The position numbers and the translations under genes were made by a program. Below are positions 1-7,912 of a stretch of 58,320 nucleotides of DNA, piece after piece. Each line of letters begins with the position of its first letter. The first letter of the stretch is position 1. The notes under the pieces are model-generated. The model had not been told where the DNA came from and searched no databases. It was given only the letters and a program-made list of their open reading frames with translations. Origin of the DNA: an uncultured Christensenellaceae bacterium (GTDB lineage: Bacteria; Bacillota; Clostridia; Christensenellales; Christensenellaceae); NCBI GenBank assembly GCA_934373295.1, contig CAKROK010000004.1:1-58320 (forward strand), given 5' to 3'.

Positions 1-2
1 TA

Positions 3-359
3 ATCCTACAGCACCACGGAAACTCGACGATGCCCTTTTTCCTGCATAAGGCAAAGGAGCTGGGCGAGGTGAACGAGGCGGATTTCAGGTATCCCGGTCC
101 GCGTCCGCAGACGGTCGAGGCGGGCGTGGTCATGCTCGCGGACGTCGTTGAAGCGGCGGTGAGGGCGAACCAGGCGAACCTCAAAACGGGCGATTATGAG
201 GCGTTTATACGCAAGCTGATAAAGGCGAAATACGAAGACGGGCAGCTCGACATGTGCCCCATGAACAGGCGGGATCTCGAGCTTGTGCTAAAGGCGTTTG
301 TGAACATGTATGAGGGCGCAAACCATGAGAGAATTATGTATCCGGAGGATGTAGAATGA
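3..359 (+). CDS. pgpH: C-terminal part of 7TM-HD phosphodiesterase (PgpH/YqfF family), cut by window start
   Basis: The reading frame is open from the first bases, so the gene begins upstream of the window; an internal Met at position 30 is not the start. The visible 118 codons begin with ILQHHGNSTMPFF, which matches the C-terminal part of the HD domain in PgpH/YqfF proteins, where the QHHG segment precedes the last helices. Family members are membrane proteins with seven transmembrane helices and a cytoplasmic HD domain that hydrolyses cyclic di-AMP; only the HD end is seen here. The stop overlaps the ybeY start (ATGA), and the pgpH-ybeY-dgkA-era order is typical of Firmicutes, which supports the call. 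The catalytic HD residues lie outside the window. Confidence 0.85.
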   Translation: MLQHHGNSTMPFFLHKAKELGEVNEADFRYPGPRPQTVEAGVVMLADVVEAAVRANQANLKTGDYEAFIRKLIKAKYEDGQLDMCPMNRRDLELVLKAFVNMYEGANHERIMYPEDVE

Positions 360-844
360 TAAACTGTGAATTTCTCTTTGAAAACGGAGATGAGGAGAAG
401 ATCGAGGCGCTGCTTCAAAAGACAAAGGACGCCCTTAAAAAAGCGGTCGAGCTGGAGGGACTTGGGGACGTCGACCTGTGCATAGCCTTCACGGACGACG
501 AGGGAATAAGAAAATTAAACGCGCAGTATCGCGATATGGATAAATCGACGGACGTATTGTCATTTCCCGCGAACATGCTGTTAAAGCCCATAAGCGAATA
601 CGGCGAGGATGAGGAGCTTGCGCTGGAATCGGGCGAGACGGAAGGCTCTGTCGCGCTGGGCGATATCGCGATATCCCTCGACACCGCTGCAAGACAGGCG
701 GAGGAATACGGCAATACTTTAGAAGAAGAAATAGCGTTTTTGGCTGTTCATGGCATACTCCACCTTATGGGATATGACCACATCGAGCCGGACGACGAGG
801 TCGTCATGCGCCGCCGTCAGCGTGAGGCGCTGGGCAGGGTTTAA
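356..844 (+). CDS. ybeY: Endoribonuclease YbeY (16S rRNA maturation factor)
   Basis: A 162-residue protein of usual family length. The metal-binding signature HGILHLMGYDH is present near residue 130, giving the three zinc-ligand histidines of YbeY endoribonucleases. The family acts in 16S rRNA 3' end processing and ribosome quality control in the cytoplasm. The ATG overlaps the preceding TGA by the ATGA arrangement, so translation is probably coupled to pgpH, and the gene sits in the pgpH-ybeY-dgkA-era-recO operon. An acidic insertion around residues 80-95 (SEYGEDEELALESGE) is common in clostridial members. No anomaly seen. Confidence 0.95.
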   Translation: MINCEFLFENGDEEKIEALLQKTKDALKKAVELEGLGDVDLCIAFTDDEGIRKLNAQYRDMDKSTDVLSFPANMLLKPISEYGEDEELALESGETEGSVALGDIAISLDTAARQAEEYGNTLEEEIAFLAVHGILHLMGYDHIEPDDEVVMRRRQREALGRV

Positions 845-850
845 GATAAT

Positions 851-1561
851 ATGAAGAGGTTTATCGGCAGCACGAATCACGCCATAGCCGGCATTGTCCA
901 CGCGTTTAAAAACGAGGGGAACATGCGTATTCACTTCGTATGCGCGCTTTTGGCGATAGGCGCGGGCGTGCTGACATACGTGACCCGATTTGAGATGATG
1001 ATGCTCTGCGTGACGATAACGTTCGTCATAGTCGCGGAGCTTTTCAACACGGCGATAGAGGCGGTTGTAGACCTCATCACACAGCAGTATCACGAGCTGG
1101 CGAGAGTCGCTAAAAACGTCGCGGCGGGCGCGGTGTTAATGACCGCGTTAAATGCGCTCGTAGTGGGATATCTGGTTTTCTATAGAAAGATAAGGAACTA
1201 TGACTTCGTTCCCAGGGAGACTTTTTTAAACCTCCCCGCGCACACGACCTTTTTATGCCTTATAGTCGTGGGCATACTCGTGATAATTTTTAAATCGTAC
1301 AGTACAAAGAAGAAGGGGACGTATTTTCAGGGAGGAATGCCGAGCGGACACACGGCGCTCGCGTTTTCTCTTTTTATGTCCATTGCACTTTTAGGAAAGG
1401 ACACCACGGTGACGGTGTTTTCCTGCATAATGGCGATGCTCGTGGCGGAAAGCAGGATAGAGACGAACATACACACCGTTTCAGAGGTGCTCATAGGCGC
1501 GCTCATGGGTATGCTCGTGACGGTGATACTCTTTGAGATATCCAACCTGCTGCTTATATGA
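851..1561 (+). CDS. dgkA: Fused undecaprenol/diacylglycerol kinase and PAP2 phosphatase
   Basis: A 236-residue membrane protein made of two enzymes. Residues 1-115 are a DgkA-type lipid kinase with three membrane helices and the family motif ELFNTAIEAVVDL. Residues about 120-236 are a PAP2-type lipid phosphatase with PSGHTALAFS (motif 2) and SRIETNIHTVSE (motif 3, catalytic His). In Gram-positive bacteria the kinase phosphorylates undecaprenol, and the phosphatase half could dephosphorylate undecaprenyl-PP or related lipids, so one polypeptide may handle both directions of carrier-lipid recycling. That coupling is inference. The gene follows ybeY by 6 nt and precedes era, as in many Firmicutes; the start has only a weak ribosome binding site, consistent with translational coupling. 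Confidence 0.9.
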   Translation: MKRFIGSTNHAIAGIVHAFKNEGNMRIHFVCALLAIGAGVLTYVTRFEMMMLCVTITFVIVAELFNTAIEAVVDLITQQYHELARVAKNVAAGAVLMTALNALVVGYLVFYRKIRNYDFVPRETFLNLPAHTTFLCLIVVGILVIIFKSYSTKKKGTYFQGGMPSGHTALAFSLFMSIALLGKDTTVTVFSCIMAMLVAESRIETNIHTVSEVLIGALMGMLVTVILFEISNLLLI

Positions 1562-1576
1562 TTTTTTAGAGGAAAG

Positions 1577-2470
1577 ATGAATAACGTGAATTATAAATCC
1601 GGTTTTATAGCGATAATGGGCAGCCCGAACGTGGGCAAATCCACCCTCATGAACGAGCTTGTAGGCATGAAGGTGGCTATAGTTACGAATAAGGCGCAGA
1701 CCACGCGCAACAAGGTCGTGGGCATACTCACCCGAAAGGACTACCAAATGGTCTTTTTGGATACGCCCGGGCTGCATACGCCCTCGAACAGATTAGGGGA
1801 ATTTATGGTAAAAACGGCGTACAGCGCGAGTCAGGATGTTGACGTGACGCTAATGCTCATAGACGCGAAGATGGGCATAAAGGAGCGCGATGAACAGATA
1901 ATCACCCGACTTAACAAGGGAAATTTCATCGCTGTGATAAACAAGATCGACGCAGTATCCGAGCAGCGCATTGCCGAGCTTGAAGATAAGCTCAAGCTGC
2001 TGGGCGTGGAGGACGAGCAGATATTGCAGATATCCGCGCTCAACAGGACTGGACTTAATGAGCTTGAAAATAAGCTGCTTAAATACATGCTCCCCGGCCC
2101 GCAGTTCTATCCCGAGGACATGGTCACGGATAGACCGGAGCGCTTTATCGCCGCGGAAATAATCCGCGAAAAGGCGCTGGTCAATCTGCGTGAGGAGGTT
2201 CCGCACGGCGTGGGCGTGGAGATCGAAAAGGTCGAGGAACTTGAGGATATAACGAACGTGGATGCGGTGATATACTGCGAAAGGGATTCGCACAAGGGCA
2301 TAATTATAGGTAAAAAGGGCGCCATGCTGAAGCTCATCGGCTCACAGGCGCGCACGGACTTAGAAAAGCTGTTCGGCACAAAGGTGTTCTTACAGCTGTG
2401 GGTCAAGGTCAAAAAGGACTGGAGAAACAGCTCACACATGCTAAAAGAGCTGGGCTATAGGGACGAATAA
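1577..2470 (+). CDS. era: GTPase Era, ribosome assembly factor
   Basis: A 297-residue protein matching Era in length and architecture. G1 GSPNVGKST, G3 DTPG and G4 NKID are present in the N-terminal GTPase domain, and a C-terminal KH domain carries GIIIGKKGAMLKLIG. Era binds the 3' end of 16S rRNA through the KH domain and couples GTP hydrolysis to 30S assembly at the membrane-cytoplasm interface. AGAGGAAAG lies just before the ATG. The gene is separated from recO by one nucleotide, so the two are cotranscribed and probably cotranslated. Confidence 0.97.
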   Translation: MNNVNYKSGFIAIMGSPNVGKSTLMNELVGMKVAIVTNKAQTTRNKVVGILTRKDYQMVFLDTPGLHTPSNRLGEFMVKTAYSASQDVDVTLMLIDAKMGIKERDEQIITRLNKGNFIAVINKIDAVSEQRIAELEDKLKLLGVEDEQILQISALNRTGLNELENKLLKYMLPGPQFYPEDMVTDRPERFIAAEIIREKALVNLREEVPHGVGVEIEKVEELEDITNVDAVIYCERDSHKGIIIGKKGAMLKLIGSQARTDLEKLFGTKVFLQLWVKVKKDWRNSSHMLKELGYRDE

Positions 2471-2471
2471 T

Positions 2472-3185
2472 ATGTATGTCAGCTCGCTGGGGATAGTTTT
2501 AAGAGAGGCGGATTATAAGGATTACGACAAGGTTTTGACTATCTTCACGCGCGATTTCGGAAAGATATCCGCGATAGCGCGCGGCTCGAGAAAGCAGGGC
2601 AGCCCGCTTTTGGCGTGCGCCGATGTCTTTTGCTGTGCGCAGTATTCCTTCTATAGGGGCAAGAGCTATGCGACGATAAATCAGGCGCAGTCCGTGAGCA
2701 GCTTTTTTAACATACGAAGCGACGTATTGAGCCTGTCCGCTGCGTCCGTGTTCGCGGATGTGTGCGAAAAGACCGCGATGGAGGGGGAGGCGAACCCACG
2801 GCTGTTTGCCCTGCTTGCGAGCGCGCTCCATGCGCTCGATAAGGGCTGCGACGTATACGGCGTGCTCGTCTTTTTCTCGTTTAAGGCGCTGGACATTTTG
2901 GGATTCCGCCCGCATTTAAATAGCTGCGTAAGCTGCGGCGCGCCTGCCGCGGATAAGATAAATATCGCTCTGGGCGGCGCGGTTTGTGAAAGCTGCGAGG
3001 GAGAGCGCGTGAAGCATTCGACCATCGAGCAGATATCGCATATTTTTTCCGTTCCGTCAAAGAACATGTCTAATGAGCTGCCTAAGGCGGATAGGGAGCT
3101 TATCAATTTAGCGCAAAGATGGCTGGAATACTCTTTAGATATCCGCCCCAAGGGCTATAAGCTTTTAAACTCACTCACATATTAA
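2472..3185 (+). CDS. recO: DNA repair protein RecO
   Basis: A 237-residue protein with the RecO layout: an N-terminal OB fold beginning GIVLREADYKDYDKVLTIFT and a helical C-terminal region with a four-cysteine zinc site (CVSCGAP...CESC, about residues 152-175). RecO works with RecR and RecF to load RecA on SSB-coated single-stranded DNA in gap repair. It directly follows era, the normal clostridial position. It converges on the DUF4363 gene, and the two 3' ends overlap by 4 nt; I saw no clear intrinsic terminator between them. Confidence 0.93.
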   Translation: MYVSSLGIVLREADYKDYDKVLTIFTRDFGKISAIARGSRKQGSPLLACADVFCCAQYSFYRGKSYATINQAQSVSSFFNIRSDVLSLSAASVFADVCEKTAMEGEANPRLFALLASALHALDKGCDVYGVLVFFSFKALDILGFRPHLNSCVSCGAPAADKINIALGGAVCESCEGERVKHSTIEQISHIFSVPSKNMSNELPKADRELINLAQRWLEYSLDIRPKGYKLLNSLTY

Positions 3186-3541
3186 AACAGATTTGCGAGG
3201 TTTATGCGCTGCGTTTCGCGCAGGTCGTTAAGGCGCAGGCGTATCTCACAGGTATCCGCGAGAATCGTCCGCTTATCGCCGTTTACTATGGGCGCAAGCG
3301 TATGTATTTTGACGTTTATATCGTCGAGACAGTTGTGGCTGAACGTACACGCGAGCTTCGCTCGGTAGCCGTCCCATGCGTTTATCAGCTCGTCAATGCT
3401 TTTTTCGTCCGCATTTTGCTCGACTGTGTCTATCAATGTATCAAGCTCGTCTGTTATCTCATTAACTCGTTGTGAGTGATATACCGCCGCGAATATCAAC
3501 AAAACGGCTATCGCTATAACTGAAATTTTCCTGATTTCCAT
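3182..3541 (-). CDS. DUF4363-type small membrane-anchored protein
   Basis: About 119 residues. One N-terminal hydrophobic helix (residues 5-20) is followed by a charged, probably helical extracytoplasmic domain with paired cysteines (CTFSHNC). The composition and the partner gene match the DUF4363 family, usually found beside DUF421 (YetF-like) genes in Clostridia; the biochemical role is unknown. The start chosen is the ATG at 3541, which overlaps the stop of the DUF421 gene (TGATG) and has GGAGGAG seven bases upstream; a GTG three bases earlier is also open. Translation is probably coupled to the DUF421 gene. Confidence 0.7.
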   Translation of the reverse strand: MEIRKISVIAIAVLLIFAAVYHSQRVNEITDELDTLIDTVEQNADEKSIDELINAWDGYRAKLACTFSHNCLDDINVKIHTLAPIVNGDKRTILADTCEIRLRLNDLRETQRINLANLF

Positions 3542-4266
3542 CACATTGCTCCTCCTTTAAACACGCTTACGGGTATCTGCGTGCGCTTAATGTTGCCGCT
3601 GTCGTCCTGGATGAACACGTCGCCCGCATCCGAGAGAGTGAATAAAACGACTCTTTTAAGCGCGCCGAAGCCGAGGGTATGCAGCAGCTTTTCCACCTTT
3701 TTTTCATTTAAATGCAAATGCTCTATGCCCAGGCTGTGGCACTGCCCGTCTATCACGAGCGCGGTATTCAGCCCGTCCTCGCTGACATTAAGCCCGAGCT
3801 GATCGGGCGTGACAGCCTCGCTGCGCTCATATGGCAGTATGCTCAGCTGACCGTTCGTCTCCAATATCGCATAGTGTATTTCGGGGATATTCGTGTATCC
3901 GTTTAATCGGAGCTGTTCTATAAGGTCATTTAAGCTGTAGCGCTGTTTTCTAACCTCCTTCATGTCGATGCGCCCCTCGTATATTAAAATGCTCGGCTTG
4001 CCGCACAATACCGCGCGCATACTCTTGCTCTTTAACGTTATGAATGCGAACGCGAATTGAAGCAAAAGCAGCGTCAGCGCGGGTATCAAGCCATAGAACA
4101 GGGGAGTGCCGGGATCGTCCATGGGGGTGGAGACGACCTCTGAAATTATGAGCGTTATTACGAGCTCATACGGCTGAAGCTGTCCCGCCTGCTTTTTGCC
4201 CATGAGGCGCATTGCGAAAATGAGTATGAGATATATTATTACGGTGCGAATTATCATGTTGGCCAT
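3541..4266 (-). CDS. DUF421 (YetF-like) membrane protein
   Basis: A 241-residue protein with about three N-terminal membrane helices (residues 3-85), then a cytoplasmic region with the family pattern including the RMLGKKQ-like segment (RLMGKKQAGQLQPYELV) and SLNDLIEQLRLNG. This matches the DUF421/YetF family, some members of which affect spore properties or stress resistance; the activity is not known. The first gene of a two-gene minus-strand operon with the DUF4363 gene. AAGGA lies eight bases upstream of the ATG. It is divergent from the response regulator, and the 148-bp gap between them carries promoters for both. Confidence 0.8.
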   Translation of the reverse strand: MANMIIRTVIIYLILIFAMRLMGKKQAGQLQPYELVITLIISEVVSTPMDDPGTPLFYGLIPALTLLLLQFAFAFITLKSKSMRAVLCGKPSILIYEGRIDMKEVRKQRYSLNDLIEQLRLNGYTNIPEIHYAILETNGQLSILPYERSEAVTPDQLGLNVSEDGLNTALVIDGQCHSLGIEHLHLNEKKVEKLLHTLGFGALKRVVLFTLSDAGDVFIQDDSGNIKRTQIPVSVFKGGAM

Positions 4267-4379
4267 AGAAAAGCATCCTTTTTTTATGTATTATCTGCAA
4301 TTAAATCGGATAAATCCCATAAAAAATGCCTGTAGTGGGATAAAATTTTTGTAAATATAGGGTATAGTGCGCATAGTTG

Positions 4380-4388
4380 TGATATAAT
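4380..4388 (+). promoter_or_regulatory. Extended -10 promoter for the two-component operon
   Basis: TGATATAAT gives an extended -10 (TG-N-TATAAT) 26 bp upstream of the response-regulator ATG. No good -35 box is seen at 17-18 bp, which fits promoters that rely on the extended -10. Seen directly; activity is inferred. Confidence 0.5.
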
Positions 4389-4414
4389 GAGAAAAAAACA
4401 GGCAGGGAGAGCGC

Positions 4415-5098
4415 ATGAAGAACAAGATTCTCATAATTGAAGATGAAAAGCAGATAGCCGAGCTTTTAAAATATGCCCTTGAAAAGGAGGGCTTTGAGGC
4501 GGCTATGGCGAACACGGGGCAGGAGGCTTTTTTAAAGATAACTTCCTTTAGACCCGAGCTCATACTGCTTGATCTCATGCTCCCCGACATGGACGGTCTT
4601 TCCATTTGCAGAGAGGTCACGAGCAAGCATAGGGACATATCCGTAATAATCGTCTCCGCTAAAAACGACCAGATAGATAAGCTCATCGGGCTTGAATACG
4701 GCGCGGACGACTATATCACAAAGCCGTTCGACATCCGCGAGGTCATACTGCGCATTAAATCCGTACTGCGCCGCGCGTCCCAGCCCGCGGAGAACAAAAA
4801 CCTCGAAACGGTGATAAAAGCGGGGGATCTGGTGCTCGATACGGAAAAACATGAGATGAGAAAGGCGGGCGAGCTAATTGAGCTTACTCCCAAGGAGTTT
4901 AAGCTCATGGAGATACTCATAAGAAACAAGGGAAAGGCGCTCACGAGGAACTACATCCTCGAGCAGGTTTGGGATTTTGACTACATCGGCGATACGCGCA
5001 CGGTCGATATCCACATACAGCGTTTAAGAAAGAAAATCGGCAACGATAACTGCATCGCGACGGTGTTTGGCGTGGGATATAAATTTACCGGAGAATAA
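4415..5098 (+). CDS. OmpR/PhoB-family response regulator
   Basis: A 227-residue regulator. The receiver domain (residues 1-120) has the acidic pair ED at 9-10, phospho-acceptor Asp53 in LILLDLMLPDMDG and the conserved Lys in ITKPFD. The C-terminal winged-helix domain (about 130-225) ends DTRTVDIHIQRLRKKIG, the recognition-helix signature of the OmpR/PhoB class. It should be phosphorylated by the adjacent kinase and bind DNA as a dimer. Kinase and lipoprotein follow in the same operon. The target genes cannot be read from sequence; the giant GH2 gene downstream has its own promoter and is a possible but unproven target. Confidence 0.93.
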   Translation: MKNKILIIEDEKQIAELLKYALEKEGFEAAMANTGQEAFLKITSFRPELILLDLMLPDMDGLSICREVTSKHRDISVIIVSAKNDQIDKLIGLEYGADDYITKPFDIREVILRIKSVLRRASQPAENKNLETVIKAGDLVLDTEKHEMRKAGELIELTPKEFKLMEILIRNKGKALTRNYILEQVWDFDYIGDTRTVDIHIQRLRKKIGNDNCIATVFGVGYKFTGE

Positions 5099-5100
5099 GC

Positions 5101-6543
5101 TTGAAGTGGTCGCTCGTTAAAAAAATATCGCTGTATTTTGCGTTCATAATGCTGACGATCTTTTGCCTTCTCTATTTCGGCCTTTCGGGGATGATGATAA
5201 AGAATAACGAAAACGAGATCGCGGAGGACATGAAGGAGTTAAGCTCAAATGTCAGCACGTATATCGACCAGGCGATAGCCCTGCATTCTTCTGATATACA
5301 GCAAAACGGCCTGACGGGAACACTGCCCGACATCGTAAACGAGATGAACCTCATGTTCGGCGGAAATTTCGGCATATATTCTTCAAAGGGCGAGCTTATA
5401 TATACGACAGAGGGAGAGTATAACGGCAGAGACGACTTAAACTATGCCATAGAGGGTCTTTGCTCATATACCATCGACCATACGTCAAAAGGAACTGTTG
5501 TTCACTTTTCCTTTCCGGCACAGATAGACCACAAGAACAGGATAATCCGTTTTGAGGCGGACTATACCTCGATGTATGACAACACGCAGAGCATAACGCT
5601 CATGGTTTTGGCGGGAAGCGCGGTGATACTCTTCGGCGCGTTTCTGATGCTGATAGTCATGATAGTCGACGTCGCGGCGCCCATACGGACGCTTTCAAAC
5701 GCAATAAGAAACACCGCGACAAACCCCGAGGAGATAACGCCCATAAGGTTAAACCGAAAGGACGAGATAGGCCAGCTCGCGAACGACTATAACTACATGG
5801 CGTCCACCATACGCTCACAGATGCTCACGATAGAAAGCGAAAAGAACAACCTAAACAAGACGCTTGAATACAGAAAGTCCTTTTTTGATAACCTGACGCA
5901 CGAGCTGAAAACGCCGCTCACGATAATAATCGGCTATGCCGAGATGATGGAGCAGACGGATTTCGACGACAGCGACTTCAACAAAAAGGGCATACACAAC
6001 ATAATCACGGAGTCAAAGCGCCTGCGCGATATGGTCACGGGGCTGCTGGATTCCTCGAGAGAGACGGTCATTCCGGAGGACGAGGCGACTGTCTTTGACC
6101 CGTCGACGATAATAGACGAGGTCGCGGGCGGCATGAACATTAAGGCGGAGAGCATGGGCAAGAGGATAATCGTGCGGAATGTACATGGTGAGATAAAGGG
6201 CAGCTCGAACATGATACACCAGCTTCTCATAAACCTCTTTGACAACGCGATAAAATACGGCAAGGCGGGCTGCGATATACTCGTCAGCTCGATGATAGAG
6301 GATAATTACTACGTGATAAGCGTATCTAACCCGATATCGCCCGATCATGAAATAAAGGACATTTCAAAGATATTCATGCCCTTTTATCGCTCGAGAGAGG
6401 ACGATAAAAAGGAGGCGGGCTCGGTCGGCCTGGGGCTGACGATATGCAAGAGTATCGCCATCGCGCATCACGGCAATATAACCGCGCAGGAGGTTGACGG
6501 AAACATCGTATTTACGTCATATCTGCCCATATATAACAGATGA
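5101..6543 (+). CDS. Membrane sensor histidine kinase with HAMP domain
   Basis: A 480-residue kinase. Transmembrane helices at about 10-32 and 163-190 flank an extracytoplasmic sensor of about 130 residues, followed by HAMP (about 190-245), a HisKA domain with phospho-acceptor His267 (LTHELKTPL) and an HATPase domain with N-box LFDNAIKYGK and G-box GSVGLGLT. The start is TTG at 5101, two bases after the regulator stop; no closer ATG fits the first membrane helix. The sensor domain gives no ligand clue that I recognise. The stop TGA overlaps a possible ATG, but the lipoprotein more likely starts at 6558. Confidence 0.92.
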   Translation: MKWSLVKKISLYFAFIMLTIFCLLYFGLSGMMIKNNENEIAEDMKELSSNVSTYIDQAIALHSSDIQQNGLTGTLPDIVNEMNLMFGGNFGIYSSKGELIYTTEGEYNGRDDLNYAIEGLCSYTIDHTSKGTVVHFSFPAQIDHKNRIIRFEADYTSMYDNTQSITLMVLAGSAVILFGAFLMLIVMIVDVAAPIRTLSNAIRNTATNPEEITPIRLNRKDEIGQLANDYNYMASTIRSQMLTIESEKNNLNKTLEYRKSFFDNLTHELKTPLTIIIGYAEMMEQTDFDDSDFNKKGIHNIITESKRLRDMVTGLLDSSRETVIPEDEATVFDPSTIIDEVAGGMNIKAESMGKRIIVRNVHGEIKGSSNMIHQLLINLFDNAIKYGKAGCDILVSSMIEDNYYVISVSNPISPDHEIKDISKIFMPFYRSREDDKKEAGSVGLGLTICKSIAIAHHGNITAQEVDGNIVFTSYLPIYNR

Positions 6544-6557
6544 AAGGAGAACCGATA

Positions 6558-7637
6558 ATGAAGCGAATTTGGCTTATAACCGCAATACTGTTAATTGCGC
6601 TCGCGCTTGCAGGGTGCATGTATTCGCGCACCGTGGTAGTCGAGGACAGCGTCAGCACCTCCAAGGACTGGTCCGCGGATGCAGAAAAGGCGACCAACAT
6701 CTCCGTTTCATCGTATCTCGAAAAGTTTATAGGAATAGACTGCGAGGAGAGGCTCATCAGCTTAAACAACACTCCGCAGACGACATATATCACCGCGATG
6801 TCTTTGGATAAGCCGAACAACTCTGTGAATATAATAGTCATGGACGGAATAACGGACGCCGAGATAGCCAATCACGGCAAGAATATAGTTTTTCGGACGC
6901 AGACGGACTCCATGACGTCCCTTTTCAGCTATTCCATAGATACCGAGACCTATAAAAAGGTATACGAACAGCCCACGCACAACATAAAGAGCAAGCTATA
7001 CGCCAGCGCCGCGACGGACTCTGTCACGGACGTATTAAAGGTCGGGGGAGAATACCGCATTGAGAGCTTTGACCTCATGACGGGTAAAACCACGGTTTAC
7101 TCCATTTCGACAAACAGCCTGGACAACACATTAAAATACATCGTGGGCAGCGCGGATATCGAAGCAGTATTCGTGGACGATGCAAATAGTGCGCAGAGGA
7201 TCACCGTAAAGGCGATGAGCAAGGTGGGCTCATACGTCGTATCTGCGGAGCACACCGCGAAAGGGGACGACATCGTGTCATCCGAGGCGTCGACGCTCGC
7301 GCCGCAGTACGCAAACGGCTCGCTATACTATACCAATAAAAAGAACGAGCTTATGGTGCTAAATGTGAAGTCAAAGACGGAGCGCAGGCTGGCGCAAAAC
7401 GTAAAGAGCTTCACCGTCTCGTCGGAGCGCGCGTCTGTGGCGTTCGTCACGACGGAGGACGGCAGCGACAAGCTATATCTGCTCTCCGACGCGAACTCAA
7501 AGGCCAAGCTCATTGACCTTAGAAAGGGAATAGGCGACATTACGTTCTCATGCAGCGGGGATCATCTGTTAGTCGTATATGCGACCGCTTCGGAAAATTC
7601 AAATGAGTATCTTGTTTATCCCATAGATTATGAATAG
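6558..7637 (+). CDS. Lipoprotein, probable beta-propeller fold, in two-component operon
   Basis: A 359-residue protein with a lipoprotein signal peptide (MKRIWLITAILLIALALAGC; lipobox LAGC, lipidated Cys at about 20). The rest consists of short repeated beta-rich segments (SLYYTNKKNELMVLN, ASVAFVTTEDGSDKLYLLS) that resemble the blades of TolB/WD40-like propellers; this fold is an inference. AAAGGAG lies before ATG 6558, whereas the in-frame ATG at 6540 overlaps the kinase stop and has no separate binding site. Placement directly after the kinase suggests an accessory sensor or modulator of the two-component system. A strong terminator follows. Confidence 0.75.
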   Translation: MKRIWLITAILLIALALAGCMYSRTVVVEDSVSTSKDWSADAEKATNISVSSYLEKFIGIDCEERLISLNNTPQTTYITAMSLDKPNNSVNIIVMDGITDAEIANHGKNIVFRTQTDSMTSLFSYSIDTETYKKVYEQPTHNIKSKLYASAATDSVTDVLKVGGEYRIESFDLMTGKTTVYSISTNSLDNTLKYIVGSADIEAVFVDDANSAQRITVKAMSKVGSYVVSAEHTAKGDDIVSSEASTLAPQYANGSLYYTNKKNELMVLNVKSKTERRLAQNVKSFTVSSERASVAFVTTEDGSDKLYLLSDANSKAKLIDLRKGIGDITFSCSGDHLLVVYATASENSNEYLVYPIDYE

Positions 7638-7653
7638 AAATCAGCATCATTTC

Positions 7654-7681
7654 AAGACCGACCAAAAATCGGTCTTTTTTT
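7654..7681 (+). terminator. Intrinsic terminator of the two-component operon
   Basis: AAGACCGA and TCGGTCTT form an 8-bp stem around a short A-rich loop, followed by a run of seven T. It ends the operon 17 bp after the lipoprotein stop, so the GH2 gene needs its own promoter. Confidence 0.9.
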
Positions 7682-7709
7682 GTTCATTTTTTCACGGACT
7701 GATACAGTA

Positions 7710-7740
7710 TTGACAAATTTAACGGGGGGGGGGCTATAAT
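7710..7740 (+). promoter_or_regulatory. Consensus sigma-A promoter with a G10 tract in its spacer (candidate phase-variable promoter)
   Basis: A perfect TTGACA (7710-7715) and a perfect TATAAT (7735-7740) are separated by 19 bp. The spacer contains ten consecutive G (7724-7733). Sigma-A promoters work best with 17 bp, so a tract two G shorter would give the optimum and the present length should be weak. Homopolymer G tracts of this length are prone to slippage. The promoter is upstream of the giant GH2 exoprotein gene with a leader of about 165 nt. Switching is inference; the boxes, spacing and tract are seen directly. Confidence 0.75.
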
Positions 7741-7867
7741 ATTGTATATAAATTTCGCCAAATGTTTAGACGGATAAGAATTATAAGAATATCGCGGAAT
7801 TTCATTAAAAAATTGCCGGATTATATTCCAAACAGGCTGTGTTTATGATAATATATTAATTGAGTTA

Positions 7868-7884
7868 ATTAGCTTAATGCTAAT
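7868..7884 (+). promoter_or_regulatory. Palindrome in the leader of the GH2 gene
   Basis: ATTAGC-ttaat-GCTAAT forms a short inverted repeat about 28 bp upstream of the ATG, in an A+T-rich leader that also contains TTAATT direct repeats. It could be an operator or a small RNA hairpin. The rest of the 7741-7912 leader shows no riboswitch that I recognise. Confidence 0.3.
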
Positions 7885-7912
7885 AATAAAAAAATTATGA
7901 GGAGAACAAAGA

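Noticed and set aside
6540..6557. ATG at 6540 as start of the lipoprotein
   Set aside because: It would put six extra residues before a complete lipoprotein signal peptide; AAAGGAG is correctly spaced for the ATG at 6558.
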